Shown: positions 36,363-50,245, counted from the stretch's first letter. The stretch: DNA of 64,000 nt from Merluccius polli (GCA_030340625.1 JAOPHQ010004837.1:306001-370000); one strand, 5' to 3'. Program-made: numbers and translations. Notes: a model not told the origin generated them from the sequence alone.

Positions 36363-37058
36363 CACACACGCACGCGCATGTACATCTGTATATACGGGCA
36401 CAAGCACCACAAAGGAATGTGGTGGGGAATAGGCTTTGGGTTATCACAAGATCATGATTAGCGGTGCGTTGAACACTGTGTAGACTGACTGTATGTTGCT
36501 TCCTCTCTCACTCCAGGGCAGTGGTGAGGCCTTCACAGTTCACCTCTGGGTTCAGGTCCCTGTGTAAAGTGAGTCAACGCCCTTTGGTTTACAATGCTGA
36601 TATAGGACAAATATGATGATGATGATGATGATGATGATGTCGTCTTGTCTGTCATGTCTGAGGGCAGATGCCCAATTTTTAAATGCATTCTATTGCGCAT
36701 CTGCGGCCCGAAATTGTAAAACAACCAAGTTAGCTAGAGCACTTTCAATTGAGTACAAACATGGTCTAGAGTCTAGACCGGTCTAGAGCACAAATTAAAA
36801 CAGGGTTTAATAATATAGAAAGCCTACTTTTAAAAGCTAACACAGTTCTTTCATTTGTTTATTTATTTTTGGTTTCACCTATCACATTTGCCATTATATA
36901 TATACAAAATCACTTTGTGAATAAGCTAATAGTAGGCTCTGTTTTAATTCAGCAGGACCCTGATTGGTCTAGTGACCCTGATTGACCCTGTGATCCCTGT
37001 ACAGCTGTGATCAAGCACCTAATGCTCTTACATAATAAGAGCACCATAACACTACAGC

Positions 37059-37089
<31 letters not shown>

Positions 37090-37599
37090 TCTCTCTAGAG
37101 CGAGAGAGATTGGAAAAGATGGGTTGCATAAACTGGTTAGGATCAAGCTCTTAATTGGGCCAAAATGGTCCCGTGGGGTTGATGTGTGTAAATCTGGCGG
37201 TGTGCTCACCCACTGCCTCCGGGGGAGGGGGTGCAGTCAAGGTGGTGGAGGTGGGGGGGTATGTTCATGATCCTATAGGGGCTCATATACCTATACGGCA
37301 CCACTCTCAGCGGACCGAAAAGTATTTAAAAAAAGCTAACCTGGCAACCCAGGGAGTAGAAAACAAGTGGCCCACGGAGCTGTGGTTCAGGACACAACAT
37401 GGGCAGACCCAGGAGTCTTCATTAGGAGGTTGACATGTGCTGCTGCTGCATTAGCACTTGGTCAACACATGCATCCTCCAAAAACACATCCATCGGTTGG
37501 AGATGGATTTGATGGCACTTTGTGTAGGTTAGCCTATAATAACAGAACCATTTATTATATTTTTATATAATATATATTTATTATTATTAGTAGTAGTAG

Positions 37600-37600
<1 letters not shown>
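36091..37600. other. Non-coding sequence between serinc2 and hivep3
   Basis: Includes (GT)n at 36331-36360, (GAT)n at 36614-36639 and (CT)n at 37061-37098. No exon recognised. Confidence 0.4.
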
Positions 37601-38032
<432 letters not shown>

Positions 38033-38329
38033 AAAAAACAACCTACAAACACACGCACATAAACAAACACAAAGACATGAAAATATAATTAACGCAAGAG
38101 AAGGGAACCAATATACCAAAAATGCTCTGCTGCATATACTTTTTGAAGTGGCTGGCCATCAGAAAAACCACCACCACCACCACTTCACCGTCTCCCACCA
38201 CCACGCCACTGTGGTTGCAGTGGGAGGGGGCGTGGCGTGTCACGCTGGTCTCGCGTGCGCCAGGCGGCGCGCTAAATGTGCGTGGCTGAGAGAGAGGCAG
38301 CGTGTTTTGTGTTGCGCTCCAGCGGTGTG

Positions 38330-38346
38330 TGTGTGTACGTGTGTGT

Positions 38347-38431
<85 letters not shown>

Positions 38432-38453
38432 AGAGAGAGAGAGGGGAGAGAGG

Positions 38454-38513
<60 letters not shown>

Positions 38514-38546
38514 GTGTGTGTGTGTGTGTGTGCGTGTGTGTGTGAG
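38330..38546. repeat. Compound (GT)(GA)(GT) microsatellite
   Basis: GT block to 38388, GA-rich block to 38454, then GT block to 38546. Confidence 0.97.
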
Positions 38547-38671
38547 TGAGTGGGATGCTGCTGCCGTGGTGTGTAAAACTGCAGCATCAACTTTACAAGG
38601 TGGAGGGAGCACCAGAAAACACACACAGCCTCCTCCGCTCCCAGCATCCCGTCCCGCGCTCACCAACGGTA
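38547..38671 (+). promoter_or_regulatory. Candidate 5' exon or promoter with donor at 38671
   Basis: GC-rich non-repetitive sequence ends at CAACG|GTAGGT (38668-38675), a good donor. It lies upstream of hivep3 on the same strand, and HIVEP genes have non-coding leader exons far upstream. This is positional inference only. Confidence 0.2.
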
Positions 38672-38884
38672 GGTGTTTATTTGTGTTTCTCTCCCCCCCT
38701 CCCCCCCCACCCTGATCCGGTCCGGGGGGGGGGGAGAGAGGGGGGAGGTGTGGGTCTCGGTCTCGCGTGGTGCGGTGGCCCATAATAAGTCCGCGGAGGA
38801 TTTGAAGATTGAAGTGAAGCGCAGCATTATGGTTATTATCACAGGTTGCGGGTGATTTTTGTAGTCCTCATCTCGGACCGTCAT

Positions 38885-38885
<1 letters not shown>

Positions 38886-38916
<31 letters not shown>
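38886..38916. repeat. Pure G run, about 31 bases, next to a 14-bp hairpin
   Basis: The G run abuts the perfect hairpin at 38918-38951 (GTGGATAAAATGCG, loop ACGCGC, exact complement). Runs this long are prone to assembly length error and to G-quadruplex formation. Confidence 0.9.
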
Positions 38917-38917
<1 letters not shown>

Positions 38918-39217
38918 GTGGATAAAATGCGACGCGCCGCATTTTATCCACGTGAAGTTGGGCCGTCCGTAAAAACACGGAGCCCAGTGGTTTGTACGTC
39001 GCGCAGCACAATTTCCACATAATTTGCTGAGTAAGTTGTTTACGCGTTTGCAGTAACAGTTTCCATGGTGGTGGTGGTGGTGGTGGGGTGTTTTATTTAT
39101 TTATTATTATTTATTTATTTTTGCTTCCGCAACTGCTTTTGTCTGTTAGGGAACGGCGAGATGAGGTGGCCTGAGGTTTTATGCATTACCTTTTGACACG
39201 AGGCAGTGTTGTTATTA

Positions 39218-39221
<4 letters not shown>

Positions 39222-39266
<45 letters not shown>
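39222..39266. repeat. (ATT)n array
   Basis: Pure ATT/TTA trinucleotide array. Confidence 0.95.
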
Positions 39267-39342
39267 GGTACGGTGGCGTCATATACGCATGAAAAGCAAT
39301 AGCCTGTCTAGGGGTCCGATCGTTATTCCCAAACGGGTGGTG

Positions 39343-39383
<41 letters not shown>

Positions 39384-39449
39384 ATGGGGGGGGGGGGTCA
39401 TTCATTGTCCATGTGGGGGACAGGGGAAGGGAAAGGGACAGGGGGAGGC

Positions 39450-39450
<1 letters not shown>

Positions 39451-39524
<74 letters not shown>
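39451..39524. repeat. (GAT)n array, 74 bp
   Basis: Pure GAT repeats; poly-Asp or poly-Met frames across it are artefacts. Confidence 0.97.
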
Positions 39525-39525
<1 letters not shown>

Positions 39526-40149
39526 CCCCAAGCAACGACGTCTTGGTTTCGCTCTCTGAGTCGCAGCAGGCGTGTATGCAGATCGCCGCTGAAATATCCG
39601 CCTTACGCAAGAATGGCAAAATGTGTTGTGGCTGATGACGTGACGGGAGAAATGCATTGTCTACAGTATGGATTAGGGTCACGTGTGAGGTTTTCATATT
39701 GCTATTCCGCTGCGATGTGACGGGCCGTTTCATGCTGACCGTTCCGCAGGTTATTAAAGGCTTTTTTTGTTTTTTGTTGTTGTTTAGCCAACGCGCAGGC
39801 CTGCAGCTGCACCACTGCTAGGAAATGGGGGGACATTCCCGCTTGCTCGCCATGCAACATGACATCATGCATGAGAAACAGTCCCTTCTGGCTCCATCTT
39901 TTTTTTTTTTCATTTCTTTTTTTTTTTTTTTTTACCGGCGGACCAAATTGCCAGTAATATTAAGGCTACATCATCAAAACTCAACTGGGCTCATAATGAT
40001 TATTTTTTATTTTATTTATTTTATTTGCGTGTCTCGTCTCTCCCCCGTGGCTCCCGTCGCGCGGCCACAGCAGCGCTCTCTCTCTCTCTCTCTCTCTTTC
40101 TCTGTGTGTATCTCTCTCTCTCTCTCTCTCTCGCCGCCCGCGTCTCCTT

Positions 40150-40500
40150 TATAGCTTACAGTAAAGGAGCTCGAGACCGCGACGTCGGCCGCCCTTTGAT
40201 GTGCTGCCGTCCAGACGCCACGTCATACCGCAGTAGGTGACGCCGCTGCTCCGCGCGCGCTGCGTATTCGAGACCCTTCCTCGCGCGTGTGTCCACAAAG
40301 ACCCCCCCACACACACTCCCTACGCACCCCCCCCCCCCCCCCCCCCGCACGCGCGCGCGCGCTTTGGATGAACACGTGAGTATGAAACGCCAAAAAACAC
40401 GCGCGAGACGTGTGATAGCGCCCGTGTTGCGCAATCGCAGCGCGTGAACACGGGCCGCCGTGCGCCGGCTTTCACTGGCGCTCCAGTTCACTGTTGAATT
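40150..40500. promoter_or_regulatory. CpG-rich patch, possible upstream promoter
   Basis: Dense CpG (GACCGCGACGTCGGCCGCCC and similar), interrupted by C and GC runs at 40327-40361. Position upstream of hivep3 makes a promoter plausible; no exon or TATA box is assigned. Confidence 0.25.
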
Positions 40501-40553
40501 AGAGGGCGTTTGAGGACAACTGCAGGTTTCGATATTACTGGTTTTAGATACCC

Positions 40554-40584
<31 letters not shown>

Positions 40585-40793
40585 ACACACACACATTACA
40601 CAAACACACTCACCCACTCACCCCCCCTCCTCCCTCCCTCCCTCCATAGCCCATTAGTATATATTTGCCTTTCTTCTTTCCAGCTTGCTAGGCCATAGTC
40701 ATCTGAAAGCCAGGTATTTTTCACACATCGAGGTGTCATATTTTATTATATCGATTTTTTAAATTGTATTTTACCCTCATCGTGTTTCCACGA

Positions 40794-40811
40794 GACGACG
40801 ACGACGACGAC

Positions 40812-40843
<32 letters not shown>

Positions 40844-40857
40844 CGACGACGACGACG
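40794..40857. repeat. (GAC)n/(GAT)n compound array
   Basis: GAC units, then GAT units, then GAC units again, a symmetrical compound trinucleotide array. Confidence 0.95.
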
Positions 40858-40869
40858 CCCCCCAACTAA

Positions 40870-42300
40870 CCTGCTGTTCCACGTCCCGATCGCCCTTTCT
40901 GACGTGTATCGCTACGGCGGCCGTCTCGACCTTACGTCCCGCCTGCGGACGCGGTGGTGTTCATCTCTTCCCCCCCTCCTCTATGGCGTCCTTCAATTCA
41001 GCGTTTCAACCCATAGCGTTGCCAGGAACAGTGGAGGCTAAACTATGCGTGTATATAGCATAGAGCCACATATTTCCTCCAACATAACAAGTGCGTATGT
41101 TGGACCAAAAGCCCTGGATCTGCCGTGATTCCCAAGTTCGCGTTCACCCTACTTATCTACGCTACAGACGCAGTAGTCTCATGGCTGCATAATGGCCTTA
41201 TTGTAACACAGATAGGCCCAGAGCCTCCCCCCCCCCCCCCCCCCGCTGTTTGCCCACCGGAGCCAAAATGGTGGGCGTGCGTGGTTTCTCGACACCTGAC
41301 ATGAACGTCTCATGAAAAAAAAACAACAACAAGGGGACCGCAAACACCTAGTTCGCCCCCCCCCCCCACCCTCCCCCTCCCCCTCCCCCTCCCCCTCCCA
41401 CAGCCCCCTGAAATGCATGCAGATGTGGTCGTCACGGTCAACATTTGCGCAGCGCGCGCCGTAAATGTTTTGGATACGCGTCTGGACGGGAGATTCTGGT
41501 CGGTCGGGGTCGGTAGTGCGAGGTGGCATGTGCTCTTCCCGGATAAACCGCCGTGGCCCCCTTGCTAAAAGGCCCCTCTGTTTTTACAACCCAGAGGGGA
41601 CAACGTTTTATGCGTGTGTCGTCCTTGAGAGTCCTGGTGGTGTGAATATAGGGGGGCACTGTGTGTGCACAAGCGCAGCCTCGGGGGTGAGGCGCCGTGT
41701 TTACTTTTTTATTTATTCATCTTTGTACGGTAGACTCGGGGGCGGGCGTCCAAGAGGGAGGGTCGTATAATACACCTCTGTGTTGTGCCTTGTCATGACG
41801 GCGTGACGCGACATCGCTGCGGTGATGTCGCGTTCATTTTTTGGCCCGACGCGAAAGACGAAGAAGTCGTCGCGTGTCGTTTTAACACCAAAAAAAGACT
41901 ATCCCCGGAGTTCTACCGCTTTCCAGTGGAGACCCGCAAACTCACTCACAATCTACCAGAAGTGTGTGTTTTTTTTTTTGCTGTTCTCCAACATAAAGTA
42001 CAATCCATAATAGAGCTTCAAAATGAGTGCTTTAGGAACAAATCCTTTTTGTGGCAATATAGCATATATCACAGGGGTTACGCGTCGTCCTCCCCAAGAG
42101 AGTAAATTCGGCTCCTTGTTACGATGAAGGATTGCAGTGGTGTAACAATAAATCATTTGCACGCCCCGGTGTGTCCCCGTTGCCACATCCGGGAATTCTT
42201 GATTCTGCATGTGTCACGCAACACTGCAAGCGGTGTGCGTTACTCAAGGGGCATCGCAGGTACAAAAAACACGCGCACCCGCATGTATACAGGGAGAAAC
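40870..42300. other. GC-rich non-coding sequence
   Basis: Includes C-runs at 41225-41244 and 41357-41400 and a small hairpin ACGCGACATC/GATGTCGCGT at about 41807-41833. No gene recognised. Confidence 0.35.
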
Positions 42301-42307
42301 TAAAGAC

Positions 42308-42312
42308 ACGCG

Positions 42313-42361
<49 letters not shown>

Positions 42362-43100
42362 ATACACACAGCCGCACACACCACACACCAGCCGACATGG
42401 CGGTGACATCACTGGGCAGGAGGAGGAGGAAGAGGAGTAGCGGGGGGGGACCCCAATGTGGCCCAGGTCATCAATCATCCATCCCCGCTGTACCCCCGGT
42501 CGGACCCCCGGCCCCACACACAACCCCTACCCTGGTATCCCACTCAGGGACAGCAGCAGCTGAACGGCCACAGTGCTCTCAGCGTAACAGATTCTCTCTC
42601 CTCTGGCAAGAGGGCTTGGGAGGGGGGGGGTCAGGGGATTGACTCTCCTTCTCACACTCATCAATGAAAAGGAAGCATACATGTCTGCATGTGTGTGTGT
42701 GTGTGTGTGTACTTTGTGTGATTTGTTGTGTGTGTGAGTTGAGAGATTGTGTTCATCAAAGTCTATGTGTGTGTGTGTGTGTGTGTATTTCTAGGTGTGT
42801 GTGTGTGCGCATGCATGGGCAAGGTGAGACATTGTGTTCATCAACAAGTGTGTGGCTGTGTACATTGTGTGTGTGTGTGTGTTTCATGGTGTGGAGTGAA
42901 ATGTGCTTGCCTATGCATGTGCTCGCCCACACAGCAACGTGGTTGCAGAAAGCCTCCTACTTGCATACTGTGTGAACATCTTGCAGCTCGGCGGTTACGT
43001 GCGCTACGTGCATACGGTGTTCATGTGTCCGTGCACGTGTTTGTGTGTGTGTGCGTCTGTGTGTGTGTGTGTGTGTGTGTGCGTGTGTGTGTGAAAGCAC
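42308..43100. repeat. (CA)n and interrupted (GT)n arrays
   Basis: CA at 42318-42354; GT arrays at 42689-42710, 42764-42787, 42862-42881 and 43040-43093, with unique spacers. Confidence 0.9.
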
Positions 43101-44238
43101 CGCACGTGCAGGTGCATGTATGGGAATGAGACCATGTGTGTGCTCGCCATGAGCTGTCAGGCCCTTGGCGGCCGCACAGGGGCCCCTCCCTCCAAAAGGG
43201 GGCTGCTGGACACCGTGGTGACCCCAGAAGGAGAGAGGAGGGAGAGGGGTGGGGGGGGGGGGGACGTTCGCTAAGCCGCCCCTCCAACCCTCACCCTCAC
43301 CCCTGTGGAGAGACCAGTCTGTCAGGCAGCCACAAGTCACCTCTATACCAGGACCTTCGTCACGCATGCCAACATGTATAAGAGTATCACTCTGGTCTCG
43401 TTGGATTTCTGCGTGCTGCAAACCCAAAACTGAGACTTGTCTGAGTGTGTCTGAAATGTGCAAGGGTCTCGTTCGCCATCCACATGACTCGAGGTGTCGT
43501 TCGTTTGTGGCGTCAAACTTGAGCTACCGGTTGCGAATTCAGGAAATCCAGGAAATGCTGTGATTTGAGTGAGAAAAAAAATGGACGCTGGACTTATTTT
43601 TCCGTGTGTGGCAATCAACATGGAAAAGCTGGACTCATGCATATACCTACTCATATCGTCACAAGTGAATGAATGAATCACTTGTTGTGTGTTGGGTGAG
43701 CTAAAGGCAAGAATGGTGAGGAAGAAAACCTTTTCACCAACTGGTTTTGAGCAAAAAAAAAACAAATGGTGTGTTTAAGTGTACCTAACTGTGTTCTGAT
43801 GTGTTATCAGCTGATTTCGTCCCTCTGCTACACCTCCGCTGCTACTACTGTCTTCATTTGTCATTGTAGATCCAGATCATCTTTTCTCCCAGCTCCCATA
43901 TACAGACAGACAGACAGACAGACAGATAAGCAGAGAGATATACAGCTAGATAGACAGCGAGAGAGTATTTTGTACAGGATAGTGTTGTCCTTATGTAAGT
44001 GTGGTCTAGTGTGTTTGTGTTGCTTTATGTGTGTTTCCAGTGGCGAAGCTGTCCTACACCATTCTGTTGAGCGTTAGCATTTTGTTACAAATGCTTGTTT
44101 CAACCTGCCAAGCATTTTTTACACCACCGGTTGGACCTGAACACCCTTGGTCGTCATTTGGCAAACGCATCGCAATTGTTGTGGCGCTTCGTCAGCGTGT
44201 GTCAAAATATTACGGTCAGCGGCGGCATATCCGGTAAC

Positions 44239-44305
44239 CTCTCTCTCTCTCTTGTTCTCTCTCTCTCTTGTTCTCTCTCTCTCTCTTGTTCTCTCTCTCT
44301 CTCTT

Positions 44306-44386
<81 letters not shown>
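44239..44386. repeat. (CT)n array with CTTGTT-interrupted units
   Basis: Begins with four units of about 20 bp (CTCTCTCTCTTGTT) and becomes a pure CT array, suggesting a minisatellite-to-microsatellite transition. Confidence 0.95.
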
Positions 44387-44394
<8 letters not shown>

Positions 44395-44651
44395 GGCTGC
44401 TATAGATTCTCGGACATGTGTTAGTGGGGGTTGATGGCAGTGGTGTGTGTGGGGAGGGAAGTGGGGGGGGGGTTGTGGTGTAGCAGTTGGGATTGCCTCA
44501 TCCCTGTGAGTTGATTCACTCTGGGTGAAACAGGAGGTCATGTGACTCCCTCCCTGCTCTCCTGCATTACATCACTCTGATGGCTCCGAGCACGCCAGGG
44601 TTTCCTCTGGACGGCCATTGCCGCTTACCGTTAGCTGAAGCTTGTATGTTT

Positions 44652-44658
44652 GCACACG

Positions 44659-44700
<42 letters not shown>
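44652..44700. repeat. (CA)n array
   Basis: Nearly pure CA dinucleotide run. Confidence 0.95.
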
Positions 44701-44704
<4 letters not shown>

Positions 44705-44954
44705 GTCCTGACTGTGTAGTGACTGTAGTCCACAGAGTCCACAGAATGACTGACTGACTCACTGAGGTTTTTGGTCAGTGCCAGGGTGTAGACTTTTGTA
44801 AGTCAATTTTGTATCTCTTTTAACAATCGTATTTCTATAATGTCCTGAAGAATGTGTTTTTCTATGCCATCTTTTGTCACAAATGGAATAGGTTGTGGGG
44901 ATAAGACTGAAAGTGATGTCCCAGCATCGCCCCCTGCCACCATACTGTCTATAA

Positions 44955-45151
44955 ACCCCTTTCACAGAGGACAAACCCAGGGGTCGCTCATAACACTAAA
45001 TATAAGTCTGTTCCTTTTATGTCCCAGGGCTCGGGTAGTAGACTTATCTCCACTAGTTGAGTCTACTACCTGAGCCCTGGTACATAAAAGGAGCAGACTT
45101 ATAATAAGTGTCATGAGCGACACCTTTGTTTGTCCAACGATGACGCCTCTC
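44955..45151. mobile_element. Palindromic MITE, copy 2, single core
   Basis: Homologous to 9451-9736 along both arms (ACCCCTTTCACAGAGG, GTCGCTCATAACACT, TCCACTAGTTGAGTCTACTA, GTGTCATGAGCGACACC, CGATGACGCCTCT). The core is present once. The outermost right terminal bases are lost or diverged. Confidence 0.7.
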
Positions 45152-45383
45152 TGGCGCGTCCTGGTATGTACCGCTTCACATACTTATTGCATCTTATAGT
45201 TCCATCTCTTGTACTGGGTGTCGCCCACTGGCTTCCCGATGGTGTGTCTGGTTATTATCACGACACGCATATGAAGCAGTACTCCCTTATATGAGAAAAA
45301 AGCCGAGCATGATGGTTCCTCTTTGAAACCAGTAATGACAGACTTTTGATTCATTGACCTTTCTTTTCCCTAAATATGAGAGG

Positions 45384-45387
<4 letters not shown>

Positions 45388-45460
<73 letters not shown>
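45388..45460. repeat. (GA)n array
   Basis: Pure GA dinucleotides, 73 bp. Confidence 0.97.
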
Positions 45461-45464
<4 letters not shown>

Positions 45465-46348
45465 CTTCCTGGAAAAAAAGCTCTAAATTGGGGGCAAAGT
45501 TTTGTTGACCTCAACAGCAAGCAGGTGCAGCCTTTACGCAACCCTAACCCTAACCCTGACATCATCGGGACAGAGGCCAGTTTCGGACGAAAAAAGTATT
45601 TTTTATTTTTTTTAAATGTTACTTCTCCGTCAGGAACGAGTGCCTGCCCTGAGTATTGCCGCCTCACCACAAAGTACACATTGACTCGCGATCACACCCG
45701 CTCTTGGTGAGAAGCCCAAATTAGCCGAGGGGGGTCAAACATAGTTAGCGAGACTGGTCATTCCTGCTAAATTTAGCATTTCCTCTTTCCATTTCCAACT
45801 TGTTTTCTCTCGCCGAGCACAATGACTACCATTCTACTGCGTCTCCCCTCAGGGTTTGTCATGGCCGACGGCAAAGTGGCTCTAAATTTATGCATTGCCG
45901 CGTTTTGTTATTTCTCTAAATGAATCCCCTTTTGTGTCAGTTGCTGTATCGTCCATTTGTAACTACCATCACATACTTTTATTAGGAACATAATTACCTA
46001 TGGAAGCCTGAGGACATCCAAGTTTGGTTAAACAGGAGCTACAGTGTTTTTATAAGAAATAATAGTCACAGCAGTAACAACAGAGTTATCAAGTGTTTTT
46101 TATCAGTTTGGCAGGAAGTTCTGGTAATTAAATTTTACTTATAGGTATATCTATATATATCTATATATGTACAAAAATGGCATCTGTGTTGGATGAATGC
46201 ATGCTGTATTTGTACTCGCATGTAATTAGAATGTTTTTGGAATATGCATTTAGTGTGTTTCCGTAGCAAAAATGGTCACCTGCCGACCACAGCCTGTAAA
46301 GGATTGGTCAGCATGTGCTAATGTTAGTAAGTTGTCATAGTGCTGGTA

Positions 46349-46350
<2 letters not shown>

Positions 46351-46386
<36 letters not shown>

Positions 46387-46608
46387 ACACACACACACAC
46401 AGGTGCGCACACACCCGCACACATATACGGAGGTGCACACACACACACACACAACACACACACACACACACACCACAGAGATAGTCTGAAGGCAGGCTGG
46501 ATGAGAAGGAGCCACTGTCTGGTCCTGGTAGGGGGTCCCAGGATGGTCTCGGGGGCTGGGGGTCTGGACCAAGGGGAGGGAGCGGGGGGGGGGGGGGGGG
46601 GGGGGGGG
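46351..46608. repeat. (CA)n arrays and pure G run
   Basis: CA arrays at 46351-46400 and 46436-46473, then a G run of about 25 bases at 46584-46608. Confidence 0.95.
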
Positions 46609-46711
46609 TCATAGCTGTGGGTGTAGCTACATGCTAGGTTTGGGTGTGTGTGTGTTTGGATAGGTGCGGGGGCACAGTGAGGGCACACAGATAGAAATCC
46701 ACACAAGGGAT

Positions 46712-46742
<31 letters not shown>

Positions 46743-46759
46743 TCTGCATGGTTACACAC

Positions 46760-49700
46760 ACATCTTAATGTACACATGTACTACCCCCCCCACACCCTCT
46801 CCCCTGCCGATCTAGACAGCTTTTTTATTTATACAGGCAGCTATACCCAATGGAAATAAACTCCAACTAAATAAGGACCACTTTGTGCCCCTTTCACCCG
46901 CCGTACGAGGGATCCCAGACACATGCCTTACATCAGCACATTTAACACACCAGCTCTAACCGATGGCGGTACATATTTCCACAGTAGGCATGAGCCACAG
47001 CAGGATTTATGTATTGTTGCTGTGGTTGTTGTTGCTAAAAAGGGAAACTAAACACTGTGTGGGAGGGTTCCAGATATTATAATGACGCATTTCCAAGCAA
47101 AAACAGGGTAGGGCCGGAATAAACATAGAGGAGGGATATGTATTGATCCTTCATCTATTGATTTGCAATAGCAGTACATTGTGGCGTCCCAACAGTGGTC
47201 CATGTTATTATTGGTTGGAAATTATTGTAACCTTTTATTCAACCAGATGAGACTCATTGAGATTGAAATACATTAAACATAGGGTTACATCACAGTTACA
47301 GAAACAACAAAAAAAGGACAACACTCATACACAAGCATACAGGAACCTCCGGTTTAAGCATAAAACCATGAATCTGTTCATGTAGGCAGTTGAGGTTTTG
47401 AAACACAGACACCGCCTAGAGCTGTCCACTTCCAAATCCTTTCAAATTGAAACAAATTGTCCATGAGAAATAAAATCCTTCATGTCGGCCGGAAGGCACA
47501 CACCCACATGGGCTCGGTGGTGCCATCACCTAAATGGGTCTGTTTCCATTTCATGTTGTCATTAAAGGTGCATTTCTGTGTAGCAACCTAACCCTAATAT
47601 TGGGTTGGTTCTCTGATGGGAAACGTAGTCAGATGTGTTTGAGCACCTTGTGTGTCTCCTGGGGTTGTTTTGGACTACGATGACCGATCAGCTGATCCTG
47701 ACTTAACTGCATCAAACCCCCGAATCTTAACCTTAAACGTGTTAACAATGTAACACCTAAACTGTATTATGTGTACTGTCTTTTTAACATTATGCCTAAA
47801 CATAACTATTCGTAGCTTCATATGGAAACATAATATGTTCCTAATTGTATACCTGAAGTTCACCATCTCTCCTGAAACAGTGCAACAAAAAAAAATGAAG
47901 CACATGCAGATTTTCAACAAAACCATTTTGTAGATTTAAATGTAAAACACATTTTCACAGGGATTAACGAGAATGGGATTCACTTGTCTGTTAAACCATA
48001 ACAGCATCAGTTATCACTCAGTATTATCAGGTGAGAGCTCTTAGGCTTTATTATTTTCTTTATTACTTTCTCCATCTTTGACACCTAGAGACTCCATTCA
48101 AACTTTAAAATGTTAATGTCGTCTTGAAATTGCACGCTATCATTCACATTTTTAAAATATTTTATACTTTTTGAAATATTCAACTTTTGAAAATTTAAAA
48201 TGAGAGACTTGGAGACTTCAACTACTTCAGACTGAATTTTTAAACCTTTAAACTTTGTTTAAACACTAAACAAATCATCCCATTTTCATCTTTATACTTA
48301 TCGAAACAGATTTTGGATATCTTCTATACTTTTTAGTTCTATAGTTTTAGTTTTGTACCCGCTTCATATATTTCCGCTTCGTCCTCATTGACTTCCACTG
48401 AGCCCTGCTGACGTCACTCCCGCTTTAGCCCAAGCTACCTTTAACAAAAGCTAAACATTTTGGACACTGTGGAGCCTAAAAACGTAAATATTTCCTAGAA
48501 ACACAAGGTAAAGCTTAAACTGTTACGGTGGTTCTTGTTTCACTGGTGTTCAAATAAGTAATCGACTGGAATTATACTTGTTGAGCATCGGGCGTTTTAT
48601 GTGCGACGACCCCCGTTTATTAACCCAATAGGCTCCAGTGGAGACGCTCCTCTTTCTTAATACAACAGTCTTTTTGTTTTTTACACCATTTTTAAACTCG
48701 CAGATAAACTCACTTGAAGGGACAGATACATGTTGGACATCCACTATTCGTCTACTTCTACTGAGCATGACCATGTCCAATTTATATTAGTCCGATAGTT
48801 TTTGAGAACGTGGTTATGGTTTGAGACTAGGTTCCCGGAAGCGGTGTGCTTAGGCTACTGATCACAGGGTTGACAGTTCGATCCCCCATTTCTACTATTA
48901 TGTCAAAATGCATTTTCTAGTTATTACTATTTGTATTACTATTACAGTATTGTGGTTGTGACTCCGATGACTTATGGTTGCTAAACAGCACACAGCAGGG
49001 GAGGAGGGGGAGAGGAGAGGGTGGGGTAGTGGTTCTCCATTAGGGCTTGTGACTATTATGTCATCTCCCCTGTGTCCTCCTCACCAGGGAGAAGGGCCCC
49101 GAGGAGACCAACGGGACCTTTGGTATTCCCCCCCCCCCCCATGAGACGGCTGGGGGTGGGGGGGTGGGGTATTATTAGACTCTTGGTCGCTATAGCTGAA
49201 GGCCTAATTATTTAGTGTTGGGGGTTTCTTTTGCAAGTGGATGGACAATGTGAGTGAACAAGAAAGCAGTTAACTGTTAATACGCCAATAAACTGGTAAA
49301 TTCCAGTTGATAGTGGAATGTTCAGCCAATATTACTTTTATTGCGATACATTTATTGATTGTATTGAAATATAGCCTGATTGCACAGAACTATTATATTA
49401 TGATCAATATTATATGTTTTGATCTCCAGTTGCCAGCATGGCAATCTCTAAATGTGCATAAATACACAAAAAAAATGTATTGATGATATAGCGTAGCAGT
49501 GCTATGGTGTTTACATGTCTACGCTGTTTTCTGATTCCATGAAATGAATACAAGTATGATGAGGGACAATGCTTTCATGTTTGTTGTTTTTTTTTGGTTG
49601 TTGCACTTTCCGTTACTAACTGCTACAATAGGAAAAAAGAATTGCTGCCAGGAAAATGTGGTGTTTGGCAAAATCCTCCCTGCTATAGGACCATCCTGAA

Positions 49701-49860
49701 AAGCCCCAGCTGCAGAAAGGGACAGCCTCTCTACTGCAACACACACACACACATGCACGCACACACATGCGCTCGCACACACACACTTTCATGGCAGCTC
49801 TGTCATGGCTGTGATGCTTATGAGGACGAGGTCCTTCTACTGAAGGACAACTTGGGATAG
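46760..49860. other. Long, mostly unique AT-rich non-coding stretch
   Basis: The least repetitive part of the interval between the two genes. A SINE-like head with B box (CAGTTCGATCCCCC, about 48875) is at 48811-48888. No exon recognised. If it is hivep3 upstream intron, conserved regulatory elements would be expected here. Confidence 0.4.
48811..48888 (+). mobile_element. tRNA-like SINE head fragment
   Basis: Contains ACTAGGTTCCCGGAAGCGGT and the B-box-like GACAGTTCGATCCCC. No SINE tail follows, and the A box is poor. Confidence 0.35.
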
Positions 49861-49867
49861 CCCTGCC

Positions 49868-49871
<4 letters not shown>

Positions 49872-49924
<53 letters not shown>

Positions 49925-50183
49925 CACACACACACGTGTGTGTGTGTGTGTGTAAGAGAGAGTATTTGTGTGTGTGTGTGTGTGTAATTTTGATATGCAT
50001 GTTCTTGTATGTGTGTGTGTGTGTGTGTGTGCATTTCTGTGTAGGTTCGTAAGAGGGGAGTTTGTCGGGGAGGCGGGGGTGTGTGTATGGGGCTACATCA
50101 CGGTACAAAAGCGTGGAGAGTGAGGTCATTATTGGCTGGACCTGTTTCAGCTGGATCCCCCTGCGCTGACTGACTGACTGGAG

Positions 50184-50241
<58 letters not shown>

Positions 50242-50245
50242 ATGG
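49872..50245. repeat. (CA)n and (GT)n arrays
   Basis: CA at 49873-49936 turning into GT at 49936-49952, then GT at 49971-49984, 50010-50031 and 50189-50240. Confidence 0.95.

Noticed and set aside
39115..39720. Frames with poly-Asp, poly-Ile and poly-Asn
   Set aside because: They translate the (ATT)n and (GAT)n arrays; nothing outside the arrays looks coding.
43136..43563. Open frames in the 43.1-43.6 kb region on both strands
   Set aside because: No splice-site support, no recognisable motifs, and composition driven by G and C runs.
45536..45560. Telomere-like CCCTAACCCTAACCC
   Set aside because: Only about three units; too short to be more than chance or a small interstitial repeat.
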